Assembly (NCBI RefSeq): GCF_036867135.1
Contig: NZ_JBAJIJ010000002.1
Span: 372,001-436,000, forward strand
Source: Aeromicrobium sp. Sec7.5
GTDB taxonomy: Bacteria > Actinomycetota > Actinomycetes > Propionibacteriales > Nocardioidaceae
Direction of reading: 5' to 3'
Length of the DNA stretch: 64,000 bases
The notes under the pieces are model-generated. The model made no database searches, had not been told where the DNA came from, and was given only the letters and a program-made list of their open reading frames with translations. Position 1 is the stretch's first letter, and the number at the start of each line of letters is the position of its first letter. A program made the position numbers and the translations under genes. Positions 16,637 through 25,490 of this stretch are shown here, piece by piece.

Positions 16637-17859
16637 GCCCCCTCCGACGCGTACACCTCGGCGGCCGCCGCGACGCCACCGCCGGCCGTGATGGGGGTGC
16701 CGCCGGCGCGCAGCACCTGCTCGAGCGCCGCCAGCGTGACCATCACCGCGTCCCTCCGGGCGTTGTGGCCCATCGTCCCGATCCGCCAGACCTTGCCGTG
16801 GAGCGGCCCGAACGACGTGCCGATCTCGATCCCGTAGTCGGTCAGCATCGCCCCGCGTGCCGCGTCCCCGTCGATCCCGTCCGGGATGTGCACGGCCACC
16901 ACGTTGTTCATCTTGTGGGCGAGGTCGCCGAACACCTGCAGGCCGAGACCGCCGACCCCGGCGAGCATCGCGGCACCGTGGAGCCGGTGTCGGTCGACCG
17001 CTGCCGCCATTCCCTCGGCCACGAGGAGCCGGGCGCACTCGCGGGCGCCGTAGAGCATCGACGTCGCCTCGGTGTGGTGGTTGAGCCGGCGCTCGCCCCA
17101 GTAGTCCATGACCATCGCGAGATCGAAGTAGTTCGACGCGATCCGGACGCCACGGTCGACGTCCTCGTCGGTCGCGATGCCGGCCTCGACGTGACGCCGG
17201 GCCTCGATGACCGCGACCGCACGGTCCGACAGGGTGATCGGCGCACTGCCCGACGGCCCACCGAGGCACTTCTGCAGGCCCGCCGTCACGACGTCGAGCC
17301 CCCACTCGTCCGTCCGGAGATCGTTGCCACCGATCGAGGCCGTCGCGTCGCAGTAGAGCAGGGCATCGTGTCGAGCACAGATCTCACCGAGGTCGGCGAG
17401 CGGCTGGCACATCGTCGTCGCGGTGTCGCCCTGCACGATCGCCACCACCTTCGGTCGGACCCGGCGGACGGCATCCTCGACCTGCTCGGGCGCGAACACC
17501 TCGCCCCAGGGCACCTCGATCGTGTGCACCTCGGCGGCGCAGCGCTCGGCGATCTCGGTCAGGAGGTGGCCGAACCGGCCGAACACCGGGACCAGCACCC
17601 GGTCGCCCGGTTCCAGGAGCGAGACGAGGGCGGCCTCGATGCCGGCGCGCGAGGTCCCGTCGACCAGGAACGTCTGCTGGTTGGCCGTCGCGAAGACCTC
17701 GCGGTAGAGCGCCATCGCCTCGCTCATGTAGGTCGTCATGGCGGGGTCGTACTGACCGATCAAGGACGCCGACATCGCGCGGAGGACCCGCGGATCGGCG
17801 TCGACGGGGCCCGGGCCCATCAGCAGCCGAGGCGGGGGGTTGACCTGATCAAACGCCAT
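16633..17859 (-). CDS. pucG: (S)-ureidoglycine--glyoxylate aminotransferase
   Basis: A 408-residue class V aminotransferase of the alanine-glyoxylate / PucG type. It starts with the usual RLLMGPGPVDADPRVLRAMS, and the PLP lysine is in TAGLQKCLGGPSG. The partner residues NNVVAVHIPDG and KVWRIGTMGHNA are conserved in the family. PucG transfers the amino group from ureidoglycine to glyoxylate, giving oxalurate and glycine. Its place directly before the allantoate amidohydrolase gene supports this rather than serine-glyoxylate exchange. It starts 24 nt after allantoinase. Confidence 0.87.
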   Translation of the reverse strand: MAFDQVNPPPRLLMGPGPVDADPRVLRAMSASLIGQYDPAMTTYMSEAMALYREVFATANQQTFLVDGTSRAGIEAALVSLLEPGDRVLVPVFGRFGHLLTEIAERCAAEVHTIEVPWGEVFAPEQVEDAVRRVRPKVVAIVQGDTATTMCQPLADLGEICARHDALLYCDATASIGGNDLRTDEWGLDVVTAGLQKCLGGPSGSAPITLSDRAVAVIEARRHVEAGIATDEDVDRGVRIASNYFDLAMVMDYWGERRLNHHTEATSMLYGARECARLLVAEGMAAAVDRHRLHGAAMLAGVGGLGLQVFGDLAHKMNNVVAVHIPDGIDGDAARGAMLTDYGIEIGTSFGPLHGKVWRIGTMGHNARRDAVMVTLAALEQVLRAGGTPITAGGGVAAAAEVYASEGA

Positions 17860-17883
17860 GACTCGTCTCCCGCATCCGCTCGC

Positions 17884-19215
17884 TCATGCCCTCACCAGCT
17901 CCCGCCCGTACGTGTGGTCGACCCGGTCGACGTCGATGGCATTGCCCCGCACGACCGATCGCGTGACGCGACCGCCGTAGCGGATGCCGTCGTACGCCGA
18001 GATCGGGTTGCGGTGCGCCAACCGGGTCGCCTCGATCCGGAACTCGGCACCGGAGTCGTACACCGCGAGATCGGCATCGGCGCCGATCTCGATCCGACCC
18101 TTGCGCTCGAGCCCGACCAGGTCGGCGGTGTTGCGCGACATCCAGCGGCTCAGGCTCTCCAGACCGACCGCCCGCCGACGCGCCTCCTGCGCGAGCACGC
18201 TGAAGCCGACCTGCAGCCCCGAGACGCCACCCCACGCCTGCTGCAGGTCGCCTCCACCGCGCTGCTTCTCCTCGACCGTGGCGGGCGAGTGGTCACTGAC
18301 GATGCAGTCGATGATCCCGTCCCGCAGCGCCTGCCAGAGCGCCTCACGGTTGCCGCTGTCGCGGATCGGCGGACAGCACTTGAACTGCGGCGCCGCGTCG
18401 GGAATCGTCTCGGCGGCGAAGCTGAGGTAGTGCGGGCACGTCTCCACCGTGACCCGGAGGCCCTCCGCCCTGGCGTCGGCGATCAGGTCGAGGGCCCGAG
18501 CACTCGACAGGTGCAGGATGTGGACCCGCGCCCCGGTCTCGCGGGCACCGTCGAGCACCTGCTGGATCGCCGCGGTCTCGGCCGTGTCAGGTCGCGACAG
18601 CACGAAGTCGCGGTAGGACCGGCTGGGCTGCGCGGGAGCCTCGGCCAGCACGGCGGCATCCTCGGCGTGCACGATCATCAACCCGTCGAAGCGGGCGATC
18701 TCCCGGAGCGCCGCGATGAACTGTCCTGGGTCGAGGGGTGGGAACTCGTCGACGCCGCTGTCGGCGAGGAAGCACTTGAAGCCGAACACGCCGGCGTCCC
18801 AGAGCGGCTCGAGGTCGCCGACGTTGCCCGGCACCGCTCCGCCCCAGTAGCCGACGTCGACCATGAGCTGTCCGGCGGCGGCCTCTCGCTTGAGCCGCAG
18901 GTGCTCGACCGTCGTGGTCGGCGGGATGCTGTTGAGCGGCATGTCGAGCAAGGTCGTCGCGCCACCGAGCGCCGCCGCCTCCGTGGCGGAGGAGAATCCT
19001 TCCCACGTCGTGCGCCCCGGCTCGTTGATGTGGACGTGGGTGTCGACGATGCCCGGGACGACGTAGGCCGAGTCGGGGACCCGGAGCACTACGCCGTCGG
19101 GCGCGTCCTCGTACGCCCCGATCTCGCCGATCGTGCCGCGGACGAGGTGCAGGGTCGCCGGCACGAAGGTGCCGCCGACCAGGACGCGCTGGGCCTGGAC
19201 CGCGTCGAGCCGCAT
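17884..19215 (-). CDS. allB: Allantoinase
   Basis: A 443-residue cyclic amidohydrolase of the allantoinase/dihydropyrimidinase family. The metal-binding HxH is DTHVHINEPGRTTWEGF, the carbamylated lysine is in FGFKCFL, and later ligands are in MIVHAEDA, VETCPHYL and CIVSDHSP. It opens allantoin to allantoate. The start ATG overlaps the uricase stop by one base (TGATG), so translation is coupled. The WEGF signature favours allantoinase over hydantoinase or dihydroorotase. Confidence 0.9.
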   Translation of the reverse strand: MRLDAVQAQRVLVGGTFVPATLHLVRGTIGEIGAYEDAPDGVVLRVPDSAYVVPGIVDTHVHINEPGRTTWEGFSSATEAAALGGATTLLDMPLNSIPPTTTVEHLRLKREAAAGQLMVDVGYWGGAVPGNVGDLEPLWDAGVFGFKCFLADSGVDEFPPLDPGQFIAALREIARFDGLMIVHAEDAAVLAEAPAQPSRSYRDFVLSRPDTAETAAIQQVLDGARETGARVHILHLSSARALDLIADARAEGLRVTVETCPHYLSFAAETIPDAAPQFKCCPPIRDSGNREALWQALRDGIIDCIVSDHSPATVEEKQRGGGDLQQAWGGVSGLQVGFSVLAQEARRRAVGLESLSRWMSRNTADLVGLERKGRIEIGADADLAVYDSGAEFRIEATRLAHRNPISAYDGIRYGGRVTRSVVRGNAIDVDRVDHTYGRELVRA

Positions 19216-20114
19216 CAGCAGAACCCGGCGACGGTGGCCCACGCGGCCGGCGCCGGCGGCGCGCCCTCGCGCTGGACCGTGGCCTGGATCAGGCCGTACG
19301 GACGGTCCGCGGCGAAGAACACCTCGCCGGGGTTGTCGAGTCCGAACGGCTCGAGGTCGACCAGGAAGTGGTGCTTGTTGGGGCAGGAGAGGACGACCTC
19401 GCCGATGTCGTCGAAGGCCTCCAGCACGGCGGCGCCCATCGCGTAGATCGTCTGCTGCAGGGCGAGCGAGTGGACCGAGGCGAACGTCTCGAGCATGAGG
19501 TCGCGGACCTCGAGGTATCGCGCGTCGTAGTCGACGGTCGACGAGGTGTAGCGCCACCACGCCGTGACCGACGTCGCGAGGATGCGGTCGTCGGTCTCGG
19601 CCAGGGTCGTGTACCGGTCCCGCGGGAAGCCGCCGAACTCCGAGCCGGTCGACTTCAGCACGGTGCAGTCGGTGAAACCCGACACGACGTGGGTCTCGTC
19701 GCCGTCGAGCTGGACGACGGTCCGGCGCACCTCGCCGCCGGCCCTGGCGAAGGCGTGGTCGTGCGGGGAGCCAGCCACCGCGATGCGGTCCCAGGGGTGC
19801 TGCTCGGCCTCCCACCGGCCACCCGTGACCCACGGGAAGTCGTCGGTGAAGTGCCGTCCGAGACGGATCAGGAACTCCTCGGGTGCCCCGATGCCGTCGC
19901 GGGCGTACGCGTAGATCGTGTTCTTCTGGGTGTCGGTCGCGACGACCTGGCTGTTGTCCCCGTCGGTGTGGCACGCGGCGAAGTCCCCCCGCAGCTGCGA
20001 CGTGACCGTGAGGTCGGTGATGCGGTGGACCGGGGTCTCCCGGTCGATCCGGACGAGCCGGCACTCGGCCTTGCCGTACTGGTTCGCCCCGAGGACGATG
20101 TCGCCGTCGGCCAT
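19215..20114 (-). CDS. pucL: Urate oxidase
   Basis: A 299-residue cofactor-free urate oxidase. Conserved blocks are NQYGKAECRLVRI near the start, VVATDTQKNTIYAYARDG (active-site Thr and Lys region), GFTDCTVLKSTGSEFGGF and LPNKHHF-like CPNKHHFLVDL near the C-terminus. It converts urate to 5-hydroxyisourate with O2. It follows HIU hydrolase by 1 nt and overlaps allantoinase. It is the plain single-enzyme form; in some bacteria PucL is fused to OHCU decarboxylase, which here is separate. Confidence 0.94.
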   Translation of the reverse strand: MADGDIVLGANQYGKAECRLVRIDRETPVHRITDLTVTSQLRGDFAACHTDGDNSQVVATDTQKNTIYAYARDGIGAPEEFLIRLGRHFTDDFPWVTGGRWEAEQHPWDRIAVAGSPHDHAFARAGGEVRRTVVQLDGDETHVVSGFTDCTVLKSTGSEFGGFPRDRYTTLAETDDRILATSVTAWWRYTSSTVDYDARYLEVRDLMLETFASVHSLALQQTIYAMGAAVLEAFDDIGEVVLSCPNKHHFLVDLEPFGLDNPGEVFFAADRPYGLIQATVQREGAPPAPAAWATVAGFC

Positions 20115-20115
20115 G

Positions 20116-20433
20116 TCAGCTCCCTCGGTAGGTCGTGTACGCGAAGGGGCTCAGCAGCAGGGCGAGGTGCACGTGCTCGGAGCCCTCGGTCAGCTCGGCC
20201 GTCACCTCGACGACCGGGAAGAACGTCTCCCGTCCAGCTGCGGCGAACCACGGTCCCGTCGCGAACCGCACCCGGAGGACGCCTGCACCCGGTGCCGAGC
20301 CCCACGCGACACGGCCGTCGGGGTCGGTCACGGCGCTCTCAAGGACGACGTCGCCCTCGAGCAGGTCGACGGCCAGTCCGCTGGCGGGAGCGCCCCGGGC
20401 GGCGTCGAGGACGTGGGTGGACAGGCTCGGCAT
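20116..20433 (-). CDS. uraH: 5-hydroxyisourate hydrolase
   Basis: A 105-residue transthyretin-like protein. It begins SLSTHVLDAARGAPASGL (catalytic His near the N-terminus) and ends with the diagnostic YRGS tetrapeptide. It hydrolyses 5-hydroxyisourate to OHCU. Its ATG overlaps the uraD stop, and the uricase gene follows directly, so the three consecutive steps are encoded together. Confidence 0.95.
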   Translation of the reverse strand: MPSLSTHVLDAARGAPASGLAVDLLEGDVVLESAVTDPDGRVAWGSAPGAGVLRVRFATGPWFAAAGRETFFPVVEVTAELTEGSEHVHLALLLSPFAYTTYRGS

Positions 20434-20927
20434 CAGGCGAACGTCCCCTCGAGTCGAAGCAGCGCGATCTGGCGGAGCTCGTCGGCGGCGACCTCGATCT
20501 CGGTGGCGTCGTCGTGGTCGAGCCGCGCGGTGAGGTTCTCGAGGATCTCCGGCGCTGTTCGACCCCTCGCCCGGACCAGGAAGACCCGGCCGAACCGGTG
20601 CTCGTACGCGGCGTTGCCCGCGGCGAGCGCGAGGTCGACGTCGTCGGCGCGGTCACCGATCGATGCCTGCTCGGCCCGCGACAGGTCCTGCTCGGCGCCG
20701 GTCCCGGCCACCTGCTCCCCGATGCGGGGATGGTGCACGAGCGCACGGTCGACGTCGCTGGCGGTCCAGGTCCGGGCCTCGGCGTCGGCCAGGGCGAGCA
20801 GGGTCTCGAGGTCCGGATAGGGCCGTCCCTCGACGATGGCGCCGACCCAGCCCGGGACGTCCGCCCACGGCCGCACGACGCCCGCGGCCGCCTCGGCCGA
20901 CAGGGTGTTGAACGCGCTCAGCTCCAC
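20433..20927 (-). CDS. uraD: OHCU decarboxylase
   Basis: A 164-residue 2-oxo-4-hydroxy-4-carboxy-5-ureidoimidazoline decarboxylase. It has the signature HHPRIGEQ with the catalytic His, and the later YEHRFGRVFLVRARGRT motif. It makes (S)-allantoin from OHCU. It is the first gene of the uricase operon. The GTG start is preceded by TAGCGT (20936-20941), 8 nt away, suggesting a very short or absent leader. Confidence 0.93.
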   Translation of the reverse strand: MELSAFNTLSAEAAAGVVRPWADVPGWVGAIVEGRPYPDLETLLALADAEARTWTASDVDRALVHHPRIGEQVAGTGAEQDLSRAEQASIGDRADDVDLALAAGNAAYEHRFGRVFLVRARGRTAPEILENLTARLDHDDATEIEVAADELRQIALLRLEGTFA

Positions 20928-20935
20928 GTCGCGAA

Positions 20936-20979
20936 ACGCTAGGCCCCGGATGTTGCCGACGCTGGCACGCGCGTTTCAC
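20936..20979 (-). promoter_or_regulatory. Promoter region of the uricase operon with GTGAAACGCG motif
   Basis: On the minus strand GTGAAACGCG (20970-20979) lies 28 nt upstream of a TAGCGT -10 box (20936-20941). The 10-mer is identical to that at 9359-9368. A CTTAACGCC stretch just before it also resembles the CTTAACCCC upstream of the ABC operon. Spacing differs from the other two promoters, so the regulator may act differently here. Confidence 0.5.
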
Positions 20980-21046
20980 TGGCGTTAAGAGTGGATCCCC
21001 ACCCGTTGGGTGCGTCGATACCGCTCGTCCGGCGGGCCGCTGCGTC

Positions 21047-22552
21047 TCAGTCAGCGAGGGCGTGCGCCAGGTCGATCAGCGCACGGTCGCTCCCGGCCGG
21101 GCCGACGAGGGACAGCCCGGCCGGCAGCCGATCCCCGGTCTCGACCGGGACCGAGACGACCGGCAGTCCACCGATCCCGGCGATGCACGTCAGCAGCATC
21201 GTCGCGCGCCGGACCTCGTCCAGACCCGCGGTGGCGAGCGCCGAGGGGGCGACGGAGGAGGCCGACGGCAGGAGCAGGACCCGCCCCGCGAGTCGGTCGC
21301 GGATCTGGTCGCGGACCTCGTCGACCACCGCCCGGGCGGCCGCGAGCGCTGACGGCGTCACGGTCGCGGCGACCTCGAAGCGGGAACGGATGTCGGGTCC
21401 GAGCCCGTCGAGCCTTCCTTCGAGCCACGCTCCGTGGCTCGCCCACGCCTCCCCCGCCTGCACGACCCGGAAGGCCTCCAGCCAGGTCGGCAGGTCCGAC
21501 ACGGGCCAGTCGAGGTCGACGGCGCCGGCCGTGCGGGGCTCGACCGCGTCCCGGACGTCCGGGGTGGCGAGCTCCCACAGCCCACTCGCGGTGACGAGGT
21601 CGCCCGGCACCGCCGTGTCCTCCGGCAGCAGCACCGCGCCGACACCCGCGAGCAGGTCAGGCCCGCGCGTCAGCCAGCCGACGGTGTCGAAGCTCGGCGC
21701 CAGCGGCAGCAGGCCGGCGGCCGACACGGCGCCGTGGGTGGGCCGGATCCCCCACAGCCCTTGATAGGCCGCGGGAACCCGGATCGAGCCCCCGGTGTCG
21801 GTGCCGAGGCCGATCGTCGCGTGCCCGAGCGACACCGCGGAGGCCGGGCCCGACGTCGAACCGCCGCTGATCCGGTGCGGCGCCCGCGGGTTGGGCGGTG
21901 TGCCGTAGTGCGGGTTGGTGCCGGCCAGGCTGTAGGCGAGCTCGTCGGTGCGAGCCAGCCCGCGCAGCGATGCGCCAGCGCCCAGCAGCGCGTCGACGGC
22001 CGCCGCGTTCTCGTTCTCGACGGGTGCGGACTCGAGCCACGTCGGGTTGCCGGCGCCGATGCGTTGACCGGCGACGGCGAACAGGTCCTTGACCGCCACG
22101 GTCTCGCCGCCGAGCGGACCGGTGCCGGTCGGCGGGACGAGCGGGTCGCCGACGACTCGCCACACGCGTCGGTCGAGGGCGGGAGCCGAGCCGGCGACGT
22201 GCGCCGCCGTCACGGCCCAGGCGGTGCCGTCGTGCCGCCACAGCTGGGTCTGCTGGCCGCGTCCGCCGGTGGCGAGCTCCGTGACCGCGACGACCAGGGC
22301 GTGCCGATCGTCGATCTCCTGCACGTGCGTCGCGACGATGCGGCGAGCGGGAGCGCCGCCCCGGGACCCGCGGAAGGCACTGATCGCGTCATGACCCACG
22401 AGGAGACCGCCGGCATCGCCCCGCAGGGTCGTCGCGTACGCCGCGAACAACCGGTCGAGCGCCTCGAGGTCGTTCGCCATCAGCGCCCGCTCGTACTCCC
22501 AGAACGCTGCGGTCAGGCCGCTCCGCAGCGACACCCGCGCGACCTCGCTCAT
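21047..22552 (-). CDS. AtzH-like domain fused to amidase-signature enzyme
   Basis: A 501-residue two-domain protein. Residues 1-125 form an AtzH-like (DUF3225, NTF2-fold) domain with FWEYERALMANDLEALDRLF and an RHDGTAWAVTAAHVAG end. Residues 130-500 form an amidase-signature domain with the catalytic Lys155 (VAVKDLFAV), the cis-Ser region GGSTSG (Ser232) and nucleophile Ser256 (DTGGSIRVPA). In cyanuric-acid catabolism AtzH helps the amidase AtzE act on carboxybiuret, so ureido-type substrates are natural for this fusion. It overlaps the formamidase gene by ATGA. In this context it could hydrolyse oxalurate, oxamate or a similar ureide (inference). Confidence 0.82.
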   Translation of the reverse strand: MSEVARVSLRSGLTAAFWEYERALMANDLEALDRLFAAYATTLRGDAGGLLVGHDAISAFRGSRGGAPARRIVATHVQEIDDRHALVVAVTELATGGRGQQTQLWRHDGTAWAVTAAHVAGSAPALDRRVWRVVGDPLVPPTGTGPLGGETVAVKDLFAVAGQRIGAGNPTWLESAPVENENAAAVDALLGAGASLRGLARTDELAYSLAGTNPHYGTPPNPRAPHRISGGSTSGPASAVSLGHATIGLGTDTGGSIRVPAAYQGLWGIRPTHGAVSAAGLLPLAPSFDTVGWLTRGPDLLAGVGAVLLPEDTAVPGDLVTASGLWELATPDVRDAVEPRTAGAVDLDWPVSDLPTWLEAFRVVQAGEAWASHGAWLEGRLDGLGPDIRSRFEVAATVTPSALAAARAVVDEVRDQIRDRLAGRVLLLPSASSVAPSALATAGLDEVRRATMLLTCIAGIGGLPVVSVPVETGDRLPAGLSLVGPAGSDRALIDLAHALAD

Positions 22553-23619
22553 GCGAAGTCGCTCTTGCGGATCGTCGCGTGCACGCCCTTGACGACATCG
22601 ACGACCTGGCTGATGCGGAAGTCCGTCGCCGCCGAGAGGTAGGCGTAGGCATGTCGGGGGTCCATGCCGAATCGCGCCTGCAGCAGGGCGATGGCCGCCC
22701 GCACGCAGTGCTGCACCGCGACGTCGAGATCGAGGTCGAGGCCGGTCGGCACGAGGTACTCGGCCGTCTCGGCCACGGGCCCGACGAGCTCCCCGAACGC
22801 TGCCAGCGCGTCCTCGCGGGCGATGACCTCGAACCCCACCCGGACGCGCAGCGACGCCTCCATCGCGGTCAGGGCCACCTCACCGTCACCCTGCGCGAAG
22901 TGCGGGTCGCCGACGTAGGCGAGCGCACCCGCCACCTGGACAGGGAGGTACAGGGTCGAGCCCGAGGTCAGGAGGTTGATGTCGAGATTCCCGCCGAACG
23001 GGCCCGGAGGAACCGAGTGCGGGCGCTCCGAACCCGCGACGGCGACCCCCATCGTGCCCAGGAAGGGGTGCAGGTCGAAGGCCACCGTGCGCTCGGATCC
23101 GGGTGCGACCGGAAGCACCCCGACGGCGCGACCGTCGCGCTCACCGACGGAGCAGAACACGCTGAACACCTCGCCGTCCTGGGGGAACTCCCCGGGGAGC
23201 GCACCCTTGCCGTGCCGGTTCGACACGACGCCGTAGGGCACCCGCGGCACCGTCTCGAGGACGTGCATCGCGATCAGGTCCCCGACCTCGGCACCCGCGA
23301 CCTCGATCGGACCGGTCACGACGTGCGGGCCGTCGACGCCCCACGTCCGCGGGTGGTCGGACGCCGCCAGCGCGACGGCATCCTCGAGGACCTCGCCGTC
23401 GCCCACGCCGTGCGACCCGAAGAACGCGAGCGGGTCGCGACCCTGGTCCTCCAGGATCCCCTCGTGGCTGATCGTGTCGATCACGACCTGGCTGCCGCTC
23501 TCGACCGACAGCACCGGAGCGTCCGCTTCGCACGGCAGGCGCCCCCAGCGCACGTGCTCGGGGGTCGAGGCCAGGTAGGTCGCACCGACGGGGACCGCCG
23601 TGCCGGGCTGGAGGATCAT
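22549..23619 (-). CDS. Acetamidase/formamidase family protein
   Basis: A 356-residue FmdA_AmdA-family hydrolase. Typical blocks are TGPIEVAGAEVGDLIAMHVLE, HPFLGTMGVA and GGNLDINLLTSGSTLYLPV, followed by the VGDPHFAQGDGEVALTAME stretch. These enzymes release ammonia from formamide, acetamide or related small amides. It is coupled to the AtzH-amidase gene and read from its own promoter: TACGCT (23626-23631) lies 6 nt before the ATG, a leaderless pattern. Its place after the purine genes suggests a final amide-hydrolysis step. Confidence 0.85.
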   Translation of the reverse strand: MILQPGTAVPVGATYLASTPEHVRWGRLPCEADAPVLSVESGSQVVIDTISHEGILEDQGRDPLAFFGSHGVGDGEVLEDAVALAASDHPRTWGVDGPHVVTGPIEVAGAEVGDLIAMHVLETVPRVPYGVVSNRHGKGALPGEFPQDGEVFSVFCSVGERDGRAVGVLPVAPGSERTVAFDLHPFLGTMGVAVAGSERPHSVPPGPFGGNLDINLLTSGSTLYLPVQVAGALAYVGDPHFAQGDGEVALTAMEASLRVRVGFEVIAREDALAAFGELVGPVAETAEYLVPTGLDLDLDVAVQHCVRAAIALLQARFGMDPRHAYAYLSAATDFRISQVVDVVKGVHATIRKSDFA

Positions 23620-23691
23620 CGCGTCAGCGTAGGACTCCCATGTCACAGTCCCGTGACGTGAACGGCACACGCGGACTCCACCATCGACGGT

Positions 23692-24381
23692 GTGATCACC
23701 CGCCTCAGGGCCGTCCCGGCCGAACGCCTTCACCTCGCCCTGATGCTGGCCCTGACCTTCTCGACGGGCGTGGTCGACGCCGTCGGGTACCTCGGACTGG
23801 ACCGGGTCTTCACCGGCAACATGACCGGCAACATCGTGATCCTGGGCATGGGCCTGACGGGGGCGGACGACCTGCCGGTCCTCGGTCCCGCGCTCGCACT
23901 GGTCGGATTCATGGTCGGGGCCGCGACGGGCGGGCGCGTGCTGCGCCGTGCCCCGTCGGGGTGGTCCGGACGGACCACGACCCTCGTCGCCCTGGTCGGC
24001 ACCGTCATGGCGGCCGGTGGCACGCTGCTGCTGGTGCTCCCGTCGGACCCCGACCCAGCGACGACCGTCGTGATCACGACGGTGCTCGGCGCGGCGATGG
24101 GGATCCAGGCCGCCACCGCGCGACGCATCGCGGTCAAGGACGTCACGACGGTCGTCGTCACCTCCACCGTCACCGCGCTCGCGGCCGACTCCAAGCTCGG
24201 GTCCGGACAGGGCGGCGGAAGCGCGCGCCGGGCGACCGCCGTCGGGCTGATCCTGCTCGGTGCCCTGGTCGGCGCCGCCGCGCTCGAGCTACAGCTCGGC
24301 GCCGGGTTGTGGGTCGCGGCAGCGATCACCCTGGCGGTCGCACTCACGGGCCACCTGCACGCGCTCCGCCGGAGCGGATGA
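23692..24381 (+). CDS. YoaK/DUF1275 family membrane protein
   Basis: A 229-residue membrane protein with about six hydrophobic segments. The diagnostic early block is FSTGVVDAVGYLGLDRVFTGNMTGN, and a middle repeat-like region reads GAAMGIQAATARRIAVKDV. DUF1275 proteins have no assigned transport substrate. It is divergent from the formamidase gene and convergent with the STAS gene (5 nt between ends). The GTG start is weakly supported. Confidence 0.75.
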   Translation: MITRLRAVPAERLHLALMLALTFSTGVVDAVGYLGLDRVFTGNMTGNIVILGMGLTGADDLPVLGPALALVGFMVGAATGGRVLRRAPSGWSGRTTTLVALVGTVMAAGGTLLLVLPSDPDPATTVVITTVLGAAMGIQAATARRIAVKDVTTVVVTSTVTALAADSKLGSGQGGGSARRATAVGLILLGALVGAAALELQLGAGLWVAAAITLAVALTGHLHALRRSG

Positions 24382-24386
24382 GTGGT

Positions 24387-24734
24387 TCAGGCCGGCTGCG
24401 AGGAGCCGGGATCGTCCGGGGGGTCCGACTGGAAGATCTCGGTCAGGCCAGCCAGCTTGAGCGCCGCCTGGACGCGTCGCGAGGGCTCCACCACGACCGA
24501 CAGCCCCAGGGCGTCGGCATGGCGCCGGATCGCCACGAGGGCGCTGATGCCCGACGAGTCCACGAAGCCCACGCCCGTCATGTCGATGACGGGTGACTTC
24601 GGGTGCGCCGCGATCTCGTCACAGGCGTAGTCCCGGAACGTCTCGGCGGTCAGGAGGTCGATGTCACCGGCCACCTTGACGGTCGTGTGGCGGTCGCTCA
24701 CCTCGACCTCGAGCACCAGATCAGGCTGCTCCAT
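24387..24734 (-). CDS. STAS-domain anti-sigma factor antagonist
   Basis: A 115-residue single STAS domain. The phosphorylation loop is FVDSSGISALV with the likely regulatory Ser61. In partner switching such a protein, when dephosphorylated, binds an RsbW/SpoIIAB-type kinase and frees a sigma factor. It lies about 750 bp from the phytochrome-SpoIIE gene and could be a second target of that phosphatase (inference). No anti-sigma kinase or sigma gene is in the window. Confidence 0.82.
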   Translation of the reverse strand: MEQPDLVLEVEVSDRHTTVKVAGDIDLLTAETFRDYACDEIAAHPKSPVIDMTGVGFVDSSGISALVAIRRHADALGLSVVVEPSRRVQAALKLAGLTEIFQSDPPDDPGSSQPA

Positions 24735-24883
24735 GAAATCCTCACGATCGGCTCGACGTCGCCCGGGCGACACGGTCGGACCGGGCAGGCGAGGACATCC
24801 CGAGGGCCCGGTGCTGGAGCCAGCGTGGAAGACCCACCGCGCCCAACCCTAGGGGAGTCGGGCGCGGCAGGCCAAGCCTCGGG

Positions 24884-25348
24884 TCAGGAGGCCACCGCTG
24901 CGGCGAGCCGGTTGAGCGACTCCTCGAGGCCCTCCTGCGGCACGAGCGGGAACGAGAGCTTCTGGAGCAGCTCCTGGTCCTCGACCTTGCTCCAGTCGTA
25001 CGTGAGTCGGACCTCGGTGGCGTCCGGGCCCTGGTTCTCGAGCTCCCAGACCCACTCCCAGCCGGGCGGCTCCGCGCCGGCGGGGGCGGTCTTCCACGCC
25101 AGCAGGTGGTTCTTGTCGTAGCCGGTCACGTGGTTGTCGGTCTGGTACTCGCCGCCCATGTGCTCGCCGGCCATGTTCATCGTGAACACCTGCCCGGTCG
25201 CGGTGATGCGGTCGGACACGGCGTCGCCGCGGACGAATCCGGAGCCGTCCAGCTCGGCGTGCCGCTCGGGGTTGGACAACACGTCGAAGACGGCGTCGGC
25301 CGGTGCGTCGATCGTGCGGGTCACGGTCACATGCGTGGAATCGGTCAT
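24884..25348 (-). CDS. SRPBCC-family protein
   Basis: A 154-residue START/Bet v1-like protein. It begins VTVTRTIDAPADAVFDVLSNPERHAELDGSG, the usual polyketide-cyclase/AHSA1-type start, and continues with strands such as WVWELENQGPDATEVRLTYDW. It probably binds a hydrophobic ligand; the role is unknown. It is divergent from the phytochrome gene and resembles the protein at 50054 in its N-terminal pattern. Confidence 0.75.
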   Translation of the reverse strand: MTDSTHVTVTRTIDAPADAVFDVLSNPERHAELDGSGFVRGDAVSDRITATGQVFTMNMAGEHMGGEYQTDNHVTGYDKNHLLAWKTAPAGAEPPGWEWVWELENQGPDATEVRLTYDWSKVEDQELLQKLSFPLVPQEGLEESLNRLAAAVAS

Positions 25349-25490
25349 GCCTCCACCGTGCGTCGCCCGGGCAGTGCCCGCAACCGGGACGCTCCGGAGC
25401 AGCACGCTGCGCGACCGGCGTGCGTCGCACCCCCTAGGATTCGGGCCACCGGTTGAGCATCCAGGCGGGCCACCTCCTCGAAGGGTTCCT

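Noticed and set aside
16609-19446. 945-residue plus-strand frame opposite pucG and allB
   Set aside because: Antisense of conserved enzymes with intact motifs; no family match in the frame itself.
19660-19680. GGTGAAACCC inside the urate oxidase gene as another copy of the purine motif
   Set aside because: It lies within coding sequence, away from any promoter, and matches only the GTGAAAC core.
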